Shown one piece after another: positions 11,191-22,456 of a stretch of 64,000 nucleotides of DNA; the stretch's first letter is position 1, and each line of letters opens with the position of its first letter. Both the position numbers and the translations under genes were made by a program. Source of the stretch: Pectinophora gossypiella (Eukaryota; Arthropoda; Insecta; Lepidoptera; Gelechiidae); the NCBI RefSeq assembly GCF_024362695.1, contig NC_065421.1, forward strand, positions 9,796,598-9,860,597, written 5' to 3'. The notes below the pieces were generated by a model, which saw only the letters and a program-made list of their open reading frames with translations, did not search any database and had not been told where the DNA came from.

Positions 11191-11400
11191 TACAGTGTGC
11201 TAGTCACACCGTAACGAAAACTTTAAGGGATGATTCAGGTCATCATTCTGAGTTTAAACAAAACATTTTTTTTAAATCCTACAGTACACTTCCACTTGAT
11301 ATCAACTCAGAATCATGGTCTGAATCATCCCCCTCAGTATTGTACCTCACCTCACGTGGTACAATACTGAGGGGGATGATCCCTCTCCGTACCTCAGTAT
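11191..11400. repeat. MITE family 1, rearranged copy
   Basis: The left arm GTAACGAAAACTTTAAGGGA and the right arm AACTCAGAATCATGGTCTGA / ATCCCCCTCAGTATT are present. A second inverted start (ACAATACTGAGGGGGATGAT) follows directly, giving a short palindrome at 11,325-11,385. Confidence 0.65.
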
Positions 11401-11689
11401 TGCGAAACAGCAATATTATTATTAATTCAGCGGCGAAATACCCACTTCCAATATCAACAAAGCAAAGAATTTATACATAGGGCCCTAGAAGTATTTCTTT
11501 GTTAAACAGATGCCAATAATCATTGGCATAAAAGGAAAACCCAAACGGCGTAAAGCCTTAGAAAAATTCGGACCAAATACCTACCGCAATGTATGTTATA
11601 TTATATTAGTAATGTAAGTACCTTATGTTAGTATAGTACCGCAATTTAATTCTATCAATATTTTAGAACTAGAAATCGGGTCGGTCTTT

Positions 11690-12172
11690 CACAATAATCT
11701 TAGAATTAAATACAAGGGGGATGATTCAGACCATGCTTCTGAAATAATATCAAGTGGAATTTTCCGTCTAAATTCAGGTTTTTTTTCTGGTTTATTTAAA
11801 TTATTTTCAATTCTATACTTATGCGATGGAAAATTTCACTTGATATTAACTAAGAATCAAGAGACGATATCACTTACACCCCGTACAAGTACGTACAGAT
11901 AGCCATACAAGTACGTATGGGTGTTAGTGACACCGTAACGAATACTGAGGGAGATGATTCAGACCATGACTTTGAGTTGATATCAAATTGAATTTCCTGT
12001 CAGTGTATTTTTAAATTATTTCCAGTTCTATACTTTTGCGACGGAATACTCCACTTGATATGATGTACTGTACGATTTAAAAAAAATGTTTTGTTTAAAC
12101 TCAGAATGATGACCTGAATCATCCCTCAAAGTTTTCGTTACGATGTCACATCACCCAGTATATAAAACACAT
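11690..12172. repeat. MITE family 1, tandem pair with spacer
   Basis: Two units occur in tandem, each with arms of the type GGGGGATGATTCAGACCATG and CCACTTGATATCAACTCAGA. Between them (11,878-11,920) is a spacer with CCCGTACAAGTACGTACAGA. The same unit-spacer-unit layout is seen at 25,878-26,335 and 31,095-31,400. Confidence 0.7.
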
Positions 12173-12279
12173 TGGGTTTCCTGTAGACTTTAGTTGGCAG
12201 TGTGTTTCCTTTTAAAGAAAATTCTTAAATAGACGTAATTTGGTAGACAATGAATATGTTCATTTAATCAACCCCCTGC

Positions 12280-12415
12280 CCTTACCCCACTCTAGGTAGG
12301 GTTGGTACAACATCTATCTCTGTCTGTCGTCATCTTACTCACACTTTTCACACACCATATCTTTCTACACAATACATCCACACTTTATTGGGTCGTCCCC
12401 TACCTATGTATAACA
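12280..12415 (-). repeat. Possible LINE fragment
   Basis: CACACCATATCTTTCTACAC and GGGTCGTCCCCTACC resemble a dispersed lepidopteran LINE segment. I see no second copy here, so this is a weak call. Confidence 0.25.
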
Positions 12416-13145
12416 TAAAGCTACACGGACCTCATAAATATAAAGACACTCTAGCTCTATTTTAGACAACAAACTTCAGACGACGAAAAAGGTGACTATT
12501 TGAAATTAAAATGACGTAGTACTGAAATATTCTCTCAAAGGATTATTTATTCAAATCTCCTTCGTTTCTTTGCCTTTCATTTATGCAGGTTTATACATTT
12601 TAATATTTTACAAGCGGGACACTACAATTTTTAACGTTTTATTTTTGCATTTTAATAAAACGAGTTTCTAATAAATAGAACGCTTTTGACGTTACTTAAT
12701 TAGTGTAGTAGTTTACTTAAAGTACTTAAGTAAGTATACTTAATTCAGACATAAAATAGAGAAAACAAAACCTTTTTTTGGGAAAGTCAAGGGGAGGCAT
12801 TTGTTCAGCATTGGGATCGAATAGAAGATAAGATTTACTAGTACTTGTACTAGTACTATGTGCTATTTAATGTGTAAGTAGCGAAGTCGAACGCATACGT
12901 AGAATTAGCGACTGCAGCTCACGTCGCAGCGCACTGCAAGAACCGATCCTACGCTCACTCTATACAGCATGCTCCGAGAGGTAGTGTTCCTCATAACTAA
13001 AGAAATGTTTTTCTAACATCGAAGCTAATGTTTTGGTGGTAACTTTTAAATATAGTACCTATACTTAATGGTTGAAATTAGCTTTACTTTTATCTACTTT
13101 GAACAGAGTAAATAATCTACTCATTTGTAATTATTATAAAGTAGA
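12416..13145. other. No recognised feature
   Basis: AT-rich DNA with a small palindromic run of ACTAGTACTTGTACTAGTAC near 12,838-12,857; nothing else recognised. Confidence 0.4.
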
Positions 13146-13260
13146 TAACATAACATAAGCACACAGCGATATCCCAATTGCGGTAGTCAAAGGTACATCC
13201 ATCGCAAGATGAACTAAGTACCCACACCTCACCGAGCTTTCTTTAAAATAAATAAGTATT
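13146..13260 (-). mobile_element. SINE-5 fragment
   Basis: AGGTACATCCATCGCAAGAT, AACTAAGTACCCACACCTCA and CCGAGCTTTC match in inverse the tail at 18,400-18,500 and the copy at 38,296-38,600. Confidence 0.6.
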
Positions 13261-13934
13261 ATCAATAAAGCAGTGGCCCGCTGTCCTTTGATAGACCATA
13301 TTACTATGGAAGAATTATTTTTTATTTATTTATTTTTTAGGATGATTTACAGACAAATAACATTAGTGTATAAAACTGATTGCTTAACTATGTGCTAACA
13401 AAAAATCTCCACAGTTAATTAATATTAATTGTATTTCAATCAAACTTAAATAATACTAAAACGAATGTAAGTACCTATTCGGTGGTTTAAACCGGTATAG
13501 GTGCAATAGTGAGGAACCAACTAGTCACCAAAGTCATGCTGTGTTATATGTCTTCTTACAGTTGATGTGCTTGTACAGAATAGGTCGATGTCAATTATAC
13601 TCGAAATATCAATAAATTGCTTGATGCTGCGTAACAAGAAAGAATTTCGCCTATAATTTTACAACCCTTACTGCTTTTATGTGTGAAAATTTAACTGTGC
13701 GTGTGTGGGTGTATTTATGTCACACATGTATAGTTAACGTGCACTAATGAACCACAGATAATACAAATTAATATAAGACTTCGTAACTAGATAGTGGTAC
13801 TTACGTACATTTAGAAGGCGATTGGTCGCTTGTCACTTAGTTGTTGAGAGTGAGATGGTGAGGTTCAGTTCCCACTGCCGACGATTAGCGATTGGCGTTT
13901 TTACCAGCACATGGAGACTGTACGGTCACGAGTA
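13261..13934. other. No recognised feature
   Basis: No gene, RNA or repeat match recognised. Confidence 0.4.
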
Positions 13935-14030
13935 CTATTATGTAATTAAAGCACATAATAACGGGTTCTTACCGCGTTTAAATGGCGATATGAGACTCCC
14001 GATATTTATACACTTTGAAACCATGTCACA
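13935..14030. repeat. MITE family 3, single arm
   Basis: CATAATAACGGGTTCTTACC followed by GCGTTTAAATGGCGATATGA and GACTCCCGATATTTATACAC. The partner arm is missing; compare 37,476-37,728. Confidence 0.65.
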
Positions 14031-14217
14031 TTAACTTTTTTGACAAATTAAACCGTAAGTGAGATGATAGTGCGACAGGGTTCTAAAATGGATACATGAT
14101 ATTGCTCACGACCGTACATAGGACCAGTGTGGCTATACAGCACCAGAACTGAATGAGGTAAAATAAATGGTGGCCCGACTAATGAATAATTAATCAAGGT
14201 CCGTGGTCTAGTGAAAT

Positions 14218-14448
14218 AGCGTCCATGGTATAGTGGTTAGAGCGTTGGGCTCACGATCTGGAGGTCCCGATGGAGACATTGTCGTCGGATGGCACGGTAA
14301 GCCGTTGCTGGGCTACTAGCCCAAATACATCCACCAACCCGCAGTGGAGCAGCGTGGTGGAGTATGCTCCATGCCCCCATCGGTTGATTGAGGGGAGGCC
14401 TGTGCCCAGCAATGAGACGTATTATATAGGCTGTTTATGTATGTAATA
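14218..14448 (+). mobile_element. SINE-2, internally deleted
   Basis: A tRNA-like head with A box (CATGGTATAGTGGTTAGAGC) runs through GCTCACGATCTGGAGGTCCC. A shortened core (GGCACGGTAAGCCGTTG) follows, then the SINE-2 tail TCCACCAACCCGCAGTGGAG to GAGGCCTGTGCCCAGCAATG. Confidence 0.75.
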
Positions 14449-14484
14449 GTGCAATCAGAATTGACAGATATTTTGTTGTAGACA

Positions 14485-14756
14485 CTAACGTGTGTCGCAG
14501 CACCAAGGCGAAGTACTTTCCATGCAGTTGGTCGCACTTGGCCGAACAAATGGGGAGCGCTGAAGGCTCTCACCCGGTACAACGTTTAAGACAACAGTGC
14601 GCAGTTGGGCGCGAACCTCGGCTCAGGGCGTCATCTGAGAGGAAAAATATTTGAAAGAATTAATCGACCCTACTGGGTCGATAGCGATATGCGCTGATTG
14701 AGAGAAATCGTCACCCACGCCGGCGGGGTCGGTATCGGGGTCCTGAAGTGTAAAAC
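14485..14756 (+). repeat. URep-1, near-complete
   Basis: GGCCGAACAAATGGGGAGCG through GCGCGAACCTCGGCTCAGGG, CGACCCTACTGGGTCGATAG and GTCGGTATCGGGGTCCTGAA are all in order. The first 30 bp differ from other copies. Confidence 0.75.
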
Positions 14757-15240
14757 TTGTGCAAAAATGTCAACTCCCACTGGACAAATTTTTCTTCCTA
14801 TCACTTTAAGACTGAAGCGACTAATTTGAAGACTAATTGGTTATCTTTTTACACATGCTAATAAAACCACTAACACGCATAAAGTATATGTTGGAAGGAC
14901 GGAGGGGTGGGGTGGTAGGGGGGTCACTTCTAGTGTATTTGATTATGTATTATAGTATGGTTAAGTACTTACTGAATTTTATATGAAAATAATATGTTAA
15001 ATTCGCTCATCCGCCTAAAGTGGATCAGACTTCACATGATCTATTTTGACGGCACGTGTAATGTCGTACGTCTACTTAACCGAGCATCGCTTTCCCAAAT
15101 TAGTTTAGGGATATCTGTTTACAGATTAATTTATCAATAGTTCGGCCGCAGCTGCCTTGAGTTTAATTTGAAAATCACTCAACGGTAAAGCAGAGTTCTT
15201 GTTGATACCTCACGGTTATAATAAACTGAGTTACTACTAC
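14757..15240. other. No recognised feature
   Basis: Includes a short G-rich run at 14,900-14,925. No gene or repeat recognised. Confidence 0.4.
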
Positions 15241-15392
15241 ACATTGTTTTAAGTTTACGCGGTTATTATCATAATTAAAACACATAATAACGGGTTCTTA
15301 CCGCGTTTAAATGGGGATATGGGATATGGGGCTGGGAGTCTCATATCCCCATTTAAAAGCGGTAAGAACCCGTTATTATGTGTTTTAATTAT
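15241..15392. repeat. MITE family 3, compact foldback copy
   Basis: Arm ACATAATAACGGGTTCTTAC followed by CGCGTTTAAATGGGGATATG is mirrored by CATATCCCCATTTAAAAGCG and GTAAGAACCCGTTATTATGT. The loop is only about 25 bp, so this copy is almost a perfect hairpin. Confidence 0.75.
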
Positions 15393-15608
15393 TGAGTAAG
15401 TGACATCGTAACTAAAAGTTCGATTCAGGCTATGATTCTGAGTTGATATCAAGTGGAATTTTGCGTCACAAAAATATGGAACGGAAAATAATAAAAAAAA
15501 ACACAAATATTTTCATGAAGTTTCCGACAGGAAATTCCACTTGATATCAACTCAGAATCATGGTCTGAACCATCCCCCTCAGTATTCGTTACGATGTCAC
15601 TAACACAA
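15393..15608. repeat. MITE family 1
   Basis: Inverted arms GATTCTGAGTTGATATCAAG and CTTGATATCAACTCAGAATC flank an AT-rich centre. The outer ends are AGTGACATCGTAAC and GTTACGATGTCACTAACAC. It abuts the family 3 hairpin. Confidence 0.8.
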
Positions 15609-16150
15609 AAGAGATAAGTAAGTAAGTTTAACACAAAACATAACATAATAGATATCATTAGACGGGCTCTCTTGAAACCGATTCTATTTGTAATCTACCG
15701 TTATTCATACTCACTTATCCATACGATGTTTCCACTTCAAAGCATACAATATATTTACCAAGCCTCCTTTAATCCTTCTATATTTATTCACTCTGATAAC
15801 ACGTTCACGGCTGACAAATTCAATATTTCGGACTGAGGATTATGGCGTGGAAATTGATGGGATGCACTCATGGATGTGGGTTGTCATGTCTGGTACACGT
15901 GTAAAATACAACTGTATTTTGTACCTGTTGCCACACCACGGACACATTAACATTTTAAAGAACGTCTAGGGCTCTGTGCCGAGGTTTTTCTTACAGCTTA
16001 TTTTTCCCGGTTATGCAGGTTCTGAGAAGCTGCAGCAGTTTTAAGCGCATGAGACATTCGTTATGTAGAAAATGACGAAGGTGCAACTATGATACCTACT
16101 GAATAAAGATATTTTTGAATTTGAACTATACTAAAATCTACCATGGCAAC
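15609..16150. other. No recognised feature
   Basis: No gene or repeat recognised. Confidence 0.4.
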
Positions 16151-16151
16151 G

Positions 16152-16476
16152 TCCTCCGTGGTCCAGTGGTAGAGCTTTGGGCTCACGATCCGGAGGACCG
16201 GGTTCGAATCCCGGTGGGGACTAATCACAAAAATCACTTTGTGATCCCTAGTTTGGTTAGGAAATTACAGGCTGATCACCTGATCGTCCAAAAAGTAAGA
16301 TAATCCGTGCTTCGGAAGGCACGTTAAGCCGTTGGTCCCGGTTACTACTTACTGATGTAAGTACGTAGTCGTTACATGAGTCATGTCAGGGGCCTTTGGC
16401 GGCGTAATAATAACCCTGACACCAGGTTTGATGAGGTTGGTAATTCACCTCACAACCCACACGATGAAGAAGAAGC
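16152..16476 (+). mobile_element. SINE-1, full length and well preserved
   Basis: This is a good reference copy. The head has CCGTGGTCCAGTGGTAGAGC (A box) and GGGTTCGAATCCCGGTGGGG (B box). Between them GGGCTCACGATCCGG reads as an anticodon-arm-like segment with CAC in the loop. Then come AATCACTTTGTGATCCCTAG, the core GCTTCGGAAGGCACGTTAAG, TGAGTCATGTCAGGGGCCTT, and the tail to CACACGATGAAGAAGAAG. It is a SINE and not a tRNA gene, because the body follows directly and many copies exist. Confidence 0.9.
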
Positions 16477-16595
16477 CAGGCTTCAGGAATCTGATGGGCG
16501 AGAGAAGTAGTCGTTAGGCGAAATCTTTCCATATCGCCTTGTCTCGTAAATATGAGGCTTTAGTCGCAAAGCTGGCGTTAGCGACTTAACAGTCG

Positions 16596-16775
16596 TGGGA
16601 CCAATTATATCATGTGGTTTATGAGGTGGATTACCAAACTCATCAACCCTGTTGTATGGGTTATTATTGCGCCGCCAAAGGGCTAACATGACTCATGAAA
16701 CGACTACATACTTACCTCAGTAAGTAATTACCGGGACCAACGGCTTAACGTGCTTTCTGATCACGGATCATTTTA
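16596..16775 (-). mobile_element. SINE-1, body only
   Basis: Inverse tail (TGAGGTGGATTACCAAACTC), GGGTTATTATTGCGCCGCCA, and the core read backwards. The head is missing. Confidence 0.7.
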
Positions 16776-16939
16776 TAAAGAAGATTGAAAATTACGTCAG
16801 AACCCCGTCACTTATCACTGACTCGTTCTATCTAAACTTTACATCGACGCAATAAATTTTATCTACCATTACTCGTTTATGCTTTCACATTTTATCTATT
16901 CCAATGAAGTGGGAGAAGTTATTACCAGAGATGACTACG

Positions 16940-17165
16940 AAGTTTGTTGGCATTTGTGTATTTTACTCCACCAAACCGCAGTGGAGCAGCGTGATAGATA
17001 TACTCCATACCCCCTCACTCCATACGCAGTTAAAATCGATGTAAAAGCCTCCGCGGTCTAGTGGTAGCGACTGAAAGTGCCTCCGAAGCGCGGATCATCT
17101 TACTTTCCGATAATCGGGTGACCAGTCCGTAATATCCTGAACAAACTAGGGATTAAGGATTTGAA
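16940..17165. repeat. Mosaic of SINE-2 and SINE-1 fragments
   Basis: TACTCCACCAAACCGCAGTG is the SINE-2 tail. From 17,045 on, CCTCCGCGGTCTAGTGGTAG is a SINE-1 head that runs into an inverse core segment. Confidence 0.5.
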
Positions 17166-17170
17166 CATGA

Positions 17171-17762
17171 GACCTACCACACTTCACCATCATCATCATC
17201 ATCATCATCATCAGCCGTATGACGCCCACTGCTGGGCATAGGCCTCCCCCAAGGATCTCCACGACGATCGGTCCTGCGCTGCCCGCATCCAGCGGCTTCC
17301 CGCGACCTTCACCAGATCGTCGGTCCACCTTGTAGCGGGCCTACCCACTGAGCGTCGTCCGACACGTGGTCGCCACTCCAGAACCTTTCCGCCCCATCGG
17401 CCATCGGTTCTCCTCGCTATGTGTCCTGCCCACTGCCACTTCAACTTTGCAATTCTCCGAGCTATGTCGGTGACTTTAGTTCTCCTGCGGATCTCCTCAT
17501 TTCTGATTCGATCCAGCAGGGAAATACCGAGCATAGCTCTCTCCATTGCCCGCTGAGCGACACCGAGCCTCCTCACGAGACCCATAGTAAGCGGCCACGT
17601 CTCACTGCCGTAGGTCATCACTGGCAACACGCACTGGTCAAAGACTTTCGTCTTGAGACACTGAGGTATTCTGGACGAGAAGATATTCCGCAGCTTCCCG
17701 AACGCTGCCCATCCGAGTTGGATCCGACGAGAGATCTCTTTCTCGAAGTTGGACTTACCTAA
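17171..17762 (-). mobile_element. RTE-type LINE, C-terminal part of reverse transcriptase ORF (family a)
   Basis: The minus strand has an open frame of about 180 codons of LINE sequence, preceded by a second fragment (next entry). It contains TYGSETWPLT, the end of the reverse transcriptase domain in RTE-type elements. WAGHIARRTDGRWGGKVLEW, GRRSVGRPATRWTDDLVKVA, and the tail AQDRSSWRSLGEAYAQQWAS follow. The 3' end is a run of ATG repeats at 17,187-17,216, the short-repeat tail that is usual for RTE elements. The endonuclease and polymerase active-site region is absent, so this is a 5'-truncated dead copy. Confidence 0.85.
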
Positions 17763-17778
17763 CTGGATCAGTAACTTC

Positions 17779-17909
17779 ACCATCATCATCATCAATTTAA
17801 GAGCCACGCTCTTGTCGGTGTAGCATTTTCCATTCCAGTCTATCAAAGGCCAATTCCTTGACTTCCTATAAGATACGACGTTAACCTTTTCTTTTATCTG
17901 TTCCATATA
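17779..17909 (-). mobile_element. Second LINE 3' fragment (family c)
   Basis: It translates on the minus strand to MEQIKEKVNVVSYRKSRNWP and DWNGKCYTDKSVALK and ends in ATG repeats. It is fused in frame to the previous element. Related pieces are at 33,476-33,750 (+) and 56,420-56,600 (-). Confidence 0.75.
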
Positions 17910-18248
17910 AGCTCTTCACCATACTTACACACCACCATACACACACACCACACCACCTCACACTTCACCATACTTACAGGAAAAGAAATACCTTACCAAC
18001 TTTCACGTGTCTAGTCGAGATAAAAGGTATTTATGTAAGTATATATATCTTGATACAAAAATGAGTCGTATACTGATAGGAAGAAGATACCACCGCCTAC
18101 GTGCAAACATAATTCCATGAATTATAAACAAAATAAATTGTGAAATCTAGGGACATTTTGTACGTGCGCACTCTCCGAAACTCGTCATTCTGACGTCATT
18201 AATATAATGTCTATATTATAATGTTATGTTTATATTATAATATTTTGT
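17910..18248. other. Low-complexity CACCATAC run, nothing else
   Basis: A short CACAC/CACCATAC-rich stretch at 17,920-17,970, then AT-rich DNA without features. Confidence 0.4.
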
Positions 18249-18505
18249 TAGAGTCACTGTGGGCCGGTGGTTTATCGGCTTCCTTCACCATCAGGGAACG
18301 CCGGATCGAGTCCCAGTACCGGACTTGCAGCAATGACTTATTAATTCACTAACACAGTTGGCTCGACCATTATAGACGGCGATACGCCTCATCACCCATC
18401 ACGTTGGTCTAATAGAAAGCTCGGTAAGGTTAGTTCATCTTGAGATGGATGTACGTCTGACTACCCAAATTGGGATTAAGTCGTGAGCTTATGAATGTAC
18501 TGTTT
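18249..18505 (+). mobile_element. SINE-5 (reference copy)
   Basis: A head with GGGCCGGTGGTTTATCGGCT and a B-box-like CCGGATCGAGTCCCAGTACC is followed by CGACCATTATAGACGGCGAT, ACGTTGGTCTAATAGAAAGC and a tail ending GTCGTGAGCTTATGAATGTA. Other copies: 13,146-13,260, 34,267-34,465, 38,296-38,600 and 41,680-41,790. Confidence 0.7.
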
Positions 18506-19364
18506 TGTTTGTTCACGTAAAAGCAATCTAGTGTGATGCTTTATACATAATTCAAAAGGATGGGATATTTGAACCTGAACAAAGAGCAATCTACTTGATA
18601 AACATTATATATTATTCATATCAAATTGTAAGTTCAGTACAGTTTTTCGTATTTTGATTGTTTTTTGTTCACCGAATAGGTTTTTTGATAAAAAAACAAG
18701 TTGTTACTGCTAACTCCCTGCTACGTCCATCTTAAAACCCCAACGAATATTATAAGTTTTAGGTTGCCTTTTGTACTTTCTGTAAGTATTACTTTCGTAC
18801 AGTAAAATGTATTTTATAAGTCTACACTACATACATGCCTACTTGTTCTCAATTACTTACGATAATATTGTTAAAGCGTGCATTAACAGAGTACCTAACC
18901 AACAGATTCAATTTACCATTCGAGTTCCATTAAGTTGTGCAAACTGAATCCAGTTACGCTGCACTAAACACAAATGGCCGTTAGCGTGGCAATCCCGCAG
19001 ATGTGGCACTGCGCGGCACATGCCGTGGTCATACCGGCACGTTCGCTGCGGTTGCTGCGGTGGACGGCATGCTCGCTTCGTTCGCTTCGACACGAATTGC
19101 GGTATTACCCACTTAATAAAATGCAACTACGAGGCTTAGTATTGCCACAGAGAATTTACATTTGAATGTTATTAATGTGCTGGTTGGATAGCATGGTATC
19201 AATATTTTGAAGTTTGCGGTATTTCATACGTGATGTGGTTGGTTAATGAAGCGTTGTTATTGAAGCCGTCATGTAATCTTACCACGATGAAAGCTCAGAT
19301 GTGGAGCGAATGTGAGTAAAACTGTACGTTGTTATACAATATGTAAGTAATTCTAAAGGCTCTA
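18506..19364. other. No gene recognised; GC-rich patch
   Basis: The stretch 18,970-19,100 is clearly richer in GC and CpG than its surroundings, and both strands are open there for about 65 codons. There is no domain, conserved motif or second copy to support a gene. Confidence 0.35.
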
Positions 19365-19480
19365 ACGCATAAGGACACTATGGTGGCGTAATCTGGCGCG
19401 CCACTAACAAAATGTATGCAGTTTTATAAACGCTACTTCACCTGGTCTCTTGTTGATTGAATACACAAAAAGACACCAAT
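19365..19480 (+). repeat. Repeat URep-3
   Basis: GGTGGCGTAATCTGGCGCGC then CACTAACAAAATGTATGCAG, and GTCTCTTGTTGATTG further on, match 7,035-7,095 and the inverse of 3,600-3,680. Confidence 0.5.
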
Positions 19481-19923
19481 TCTCATTTTGTTCTTCTTCT
19501 TATCGTGCATCTGGTTTCAGGGTCAATATTGAGCCGCCAAAGGCTTCTAACATTGCTCATTTTGAAAGAAAGAAAAAAATATTTATTCGACATACTAATG
19601 TTTTCACATATATAATGTTTATAATGTATTATGCGTATGTGTTTTTGTTCATGTATATAATGTTTTTGTCATATTATGTTTTTATTTTGTTGGTGGCGCA
19701 ACTGTGGTTTTACCACCAAGGTGACTGACACTTAGATCCACACTACTTACCAGGTGTAAAGACTTTCATGTGCGTACTGCACTTTTGAAACTCCGAACAG
19801 AAAAGAAACAAGATATATAAAATAACGATTTTAATTAAATTACGGCGACGACGGTCAGTGCCCTTATTAAGGCACCATTTATAGTGCACCAAATAAGTCT
19901 ACACATCAATCAGTCAGCCAGTA
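19481..19923. other. SINE-1 tail piece, otherwise no feature
   Basis: GGTTTCAGGGTCAATATTGA at 19,511-19,530 is a degraded SINE-1 tail on the minus strand. The rest is AT-rich with a 92-codon open frame that has no domain. Confidence 0.35.
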
Positions 19924-19990
19924 TTAGGTCAGAATCATGGTCTAAATCATCCCCCTCAGTATTCGTTACATTGTTACTAACGTCCTGTAT
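19924..19990. repeat. MITE family 1, one arm
   Basis: GTCAGAATCATGGTCTAAAT then CATCCCCCTCAGTATTCGTT, with the outer end ACTAACGTCCTGTA. Confidence 0.65.
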
Positions 19991-20344
19991 ATATTTTTTT
20001 CCGTCCGTACTTTACACACAGCATCCTAATTATTCTTTGACATACTAACAACGCTGTGAAAAGTGAGATTCACTCATACGTTATAGAAAGAAAATAGAAC
20101 GCTATCCTTTGAACAAAACCCTCTCTACTCTTGTTAGAGAATAATATTCTAAACACGTAGCACTTTGCTACGCCGTAACACGTACTACGAAATGAGGTAG
20201 ATGGTTCTTATTACGTAACCGATAATTGTAATAGTAGTCAATAAATCGATACTGTCTTCTCCAGTTACTTATGATAACAGTGCCCTGTGACTTAGAAATT
20301 ACATGTTGTACATATAATTACGTCTATTATCGTGAGAATAGACC

Positions 20345-20620
20345 AGTTTCCAACTAGTCAAAACAGTTGCTTTTTACTAAAGGTCAAAATATGAAATGAC
20401 TGTGGAATTTGTATGAAAAATCAACCTGTGACATCATAGAAAATCGTGACAAAATTTTGCACTTATTACATTTTTCTTCATTAAAATTCATAAATAAGTT
20501 AAATAGAAAAAAGATAACGCTTTTTTGTCACCTTTAGGTCTGTCTTTATTTAGTAATCAGAATTTTATAATTTATCTTTGAGTTAAGAAACTACCCAATT
20601 GTAGAATCAAAGATTGTCAA
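20345..20620 (+). repeat. MITE family 4
   Basis: Starts at GACCAGTTTCCAACTAGTCA and ends at GAAACTACCCAATTGTAGAA. The interior has GGAATTTGTATGAAAAATCA, TAAGTTAAATAGAAAAAAGA and TGTCTTTATTTAGTAATCAG. Copies: 22,215-22,456, 51,903-52,195 (-) and 59,275-59,575 (-). Confidence 0.7.
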
Positions 20621-20647
20621 TATGTGAACGTACGGATTTGGAAATAT

Positions 20648-20742
20648 AAGAGACCCCCTACACGACGCGACGTCGCGTAGACGTCGCGCAGACGCTGGTA
20701 TGACGACGATGCTCAAAAGACGCTAGTGTGGGAGGTCTCTAA
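20648..20742. repeat. Very short inverted-terminal element
   Basis: GAGACCCCCTACAC at the left and GTGTGGGAGGTCTC at the right are near-inverse termini. They flank about 65 bp of CpG-rich sequence with CGCGACGTCGCG. No second copy is seen in the window. Confidence 0.45.
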
Positions 20743-21494
20743 ACGAAAACATTTTTTTTAAGTCGATACTTCTCTGATGGAGTCTATGGACTATAATGAC
20801 CGTCAGAATAAGACATAAAATAATTGTTATAAGTTATACCATAACTAGTTTTCTCTTTTTTTGCAATAAGAAAAACATTATATCTATCCTCGTTCAACAA
20901 TTAAACTACTTTAGTAGTCACGTGTGAAACCTTATTTGTAAAGCCTTAAAAACTCGTCTGCAGTAAGTAGGTAGTAACTAGAGTAAGTAATTTCTTCTTT
21001 AGATAAAAAAATAAGACCTATTGAAAAGATAACTCCAGACAAAATCATAGACAAATCACCGAAAATGTTTTTAGGAAACTGAAAAAAACAATATTACTAA
21101 TACTTATAGTACTTATACATAAGTAGGTATATAATGACATATACCCACTTATCTTTCCGCACGTTTTCCCCAATATGTATAGTAAATGGAATTCTTTATC
21201 AAATAACTTGTAGAGAACTCGCGTGGAGAAGCATGTAAGTTATAATGACACTGCTGAAGCGACACAACTTCGGAATTAGCAAAGTTTTGAGAGTTCTAGG
21301 ATTCAGAACACATTAAAGTTGTGTCGAGAAGTGGAGTGTATTTCGCATTGATAAATACTATTCGGAGATATTGCTATTCCAAATAACAGTCAGCTAGGTG
21401 AACTGAATTTACGGCACCGAAATATATAATGAGAGACTCCATAGACCCGAGATATGGAAAAGACACACAAATAATAATAAATCATTGATTTAAT
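20743..21494. other. No recognised feature
   Basis: AT-rich; no gene or repeat recognised. Confidence 0.4.
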
Positions 21495-21848
21495 GGCCCG
21501 ATTCCTGCAGACATCTTCTAATTTTATTTTAAGTTATATCCGTCATTTTCTTATCCGCCGATAAGGAAAGGGACGGATGATTGACAAATGTTAATTTTAA
21601 AATGAATGAATAACCCGGGCGAATAAAATAGACATCTCGATGGTATGCACCCCGTTTCACGTGTGCTGTCAACTTAATTCCGTCGGGTTTTAAATTGGAG
21701 CTGTAAAATTCCTAAAAAGTAAAATTGACGTGTTCCATAAATTTTATGCCCGTACCCGTACCCGTCCCTTTCATTTTCGGTGGATAAGAAAATGACAGGT
21801 ACTTATAACTAAAAATAAAATTAGATGGTGTTTACAAGAATCAGCACC
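21495..21848 (+). repeat. MITE family 2, near-complete
   Basis: GGCCCGATTCCTGCAGACAT to TACAAGAATCAGCACC, with TCTTATCCGCCGATAAGG and GTCAACTTAATTCCGTCGGG inside. The outer sequences are inverse of each other. Confidence 0.75.
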
Positions 21849-22214
21849 GATAAATATCTTAACCTAAATAGGTATAAATTTAAATTCGCAAATTAAACTG
21901 CCATTAAACTGCACTTTTTGTGAAATAATGTGTATTTCCTGCTTTGTCATTTCCTGGGTTGCCTGAATTCATAATATCCAGCTACATAATACTAAGAGAA
22001 TATTAATCTTAATCTACAGAAAATATATATTAAGAGGTCAAGAATATTTTTTTCATTCACAATCTGAGATGAAAGAAACATATTTTCGTCACGTCTTTTA
22101 TTCATAATTTTTATGTCACGTCCATGTTGTTGCTAGCAAGGTCTAATTCTATACCTACAAAAAAATAAATTGGATGGTCAATAATGGATCAAAAAGTTAT
22201 ATACGGATAATAAA
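21849..22214. other. No recognised feature
   Basis: AT-rich; nothing recognised. Confidence 0.4.
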
Positions 22215-22456
22215 TAGGCAAGATTCAACTCAGTTACTTTTTACTAAACGCCAAAACACGAATTACAATGGAATTTGTATGAAAAAACTGTGACGTAATA
22301 GAAAAAACGTGATAAAAATTAAATGTCGTATTCATTATTTTCGTATTCAGTATTCATTTTTTTGATAAAAAATCAAAAATAAGTTAAATAGAAAAAAGAA
22401 AAATGTTTTTCGATAGTTTTAGATTTGTCTTTATTTAGTAATCAGACCCAGTTGTC
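22215..22456 (+). repeat. MITE family 4
   Basis: CAGTTACTTTTTACTAAACG, GGAATTTGTATGAAAAAACT and TTTATTTAGTAATCAGACCC match the copy at 20,345. The right end is short. Confidence 0.65.

Noticed and set aside
16152..16225. tRNA-like sequence with A and B boxes, also at 24,114 and 34,614
   Set aside because: Acceptor and arms do not pair as in a working tRNA, and each copy continues into the same SINE body.
17421..17762. Plus-strand open frame of 113 codons
   Set aside because: It is the antisense of the RTE-type LINE coding region, which has clear motifs on the minus strand.
18974..19165. GC-rich open frames on both strands
   Set aside because: No domain, splice pattern or conserved motif; the openness follows from the local GC content.
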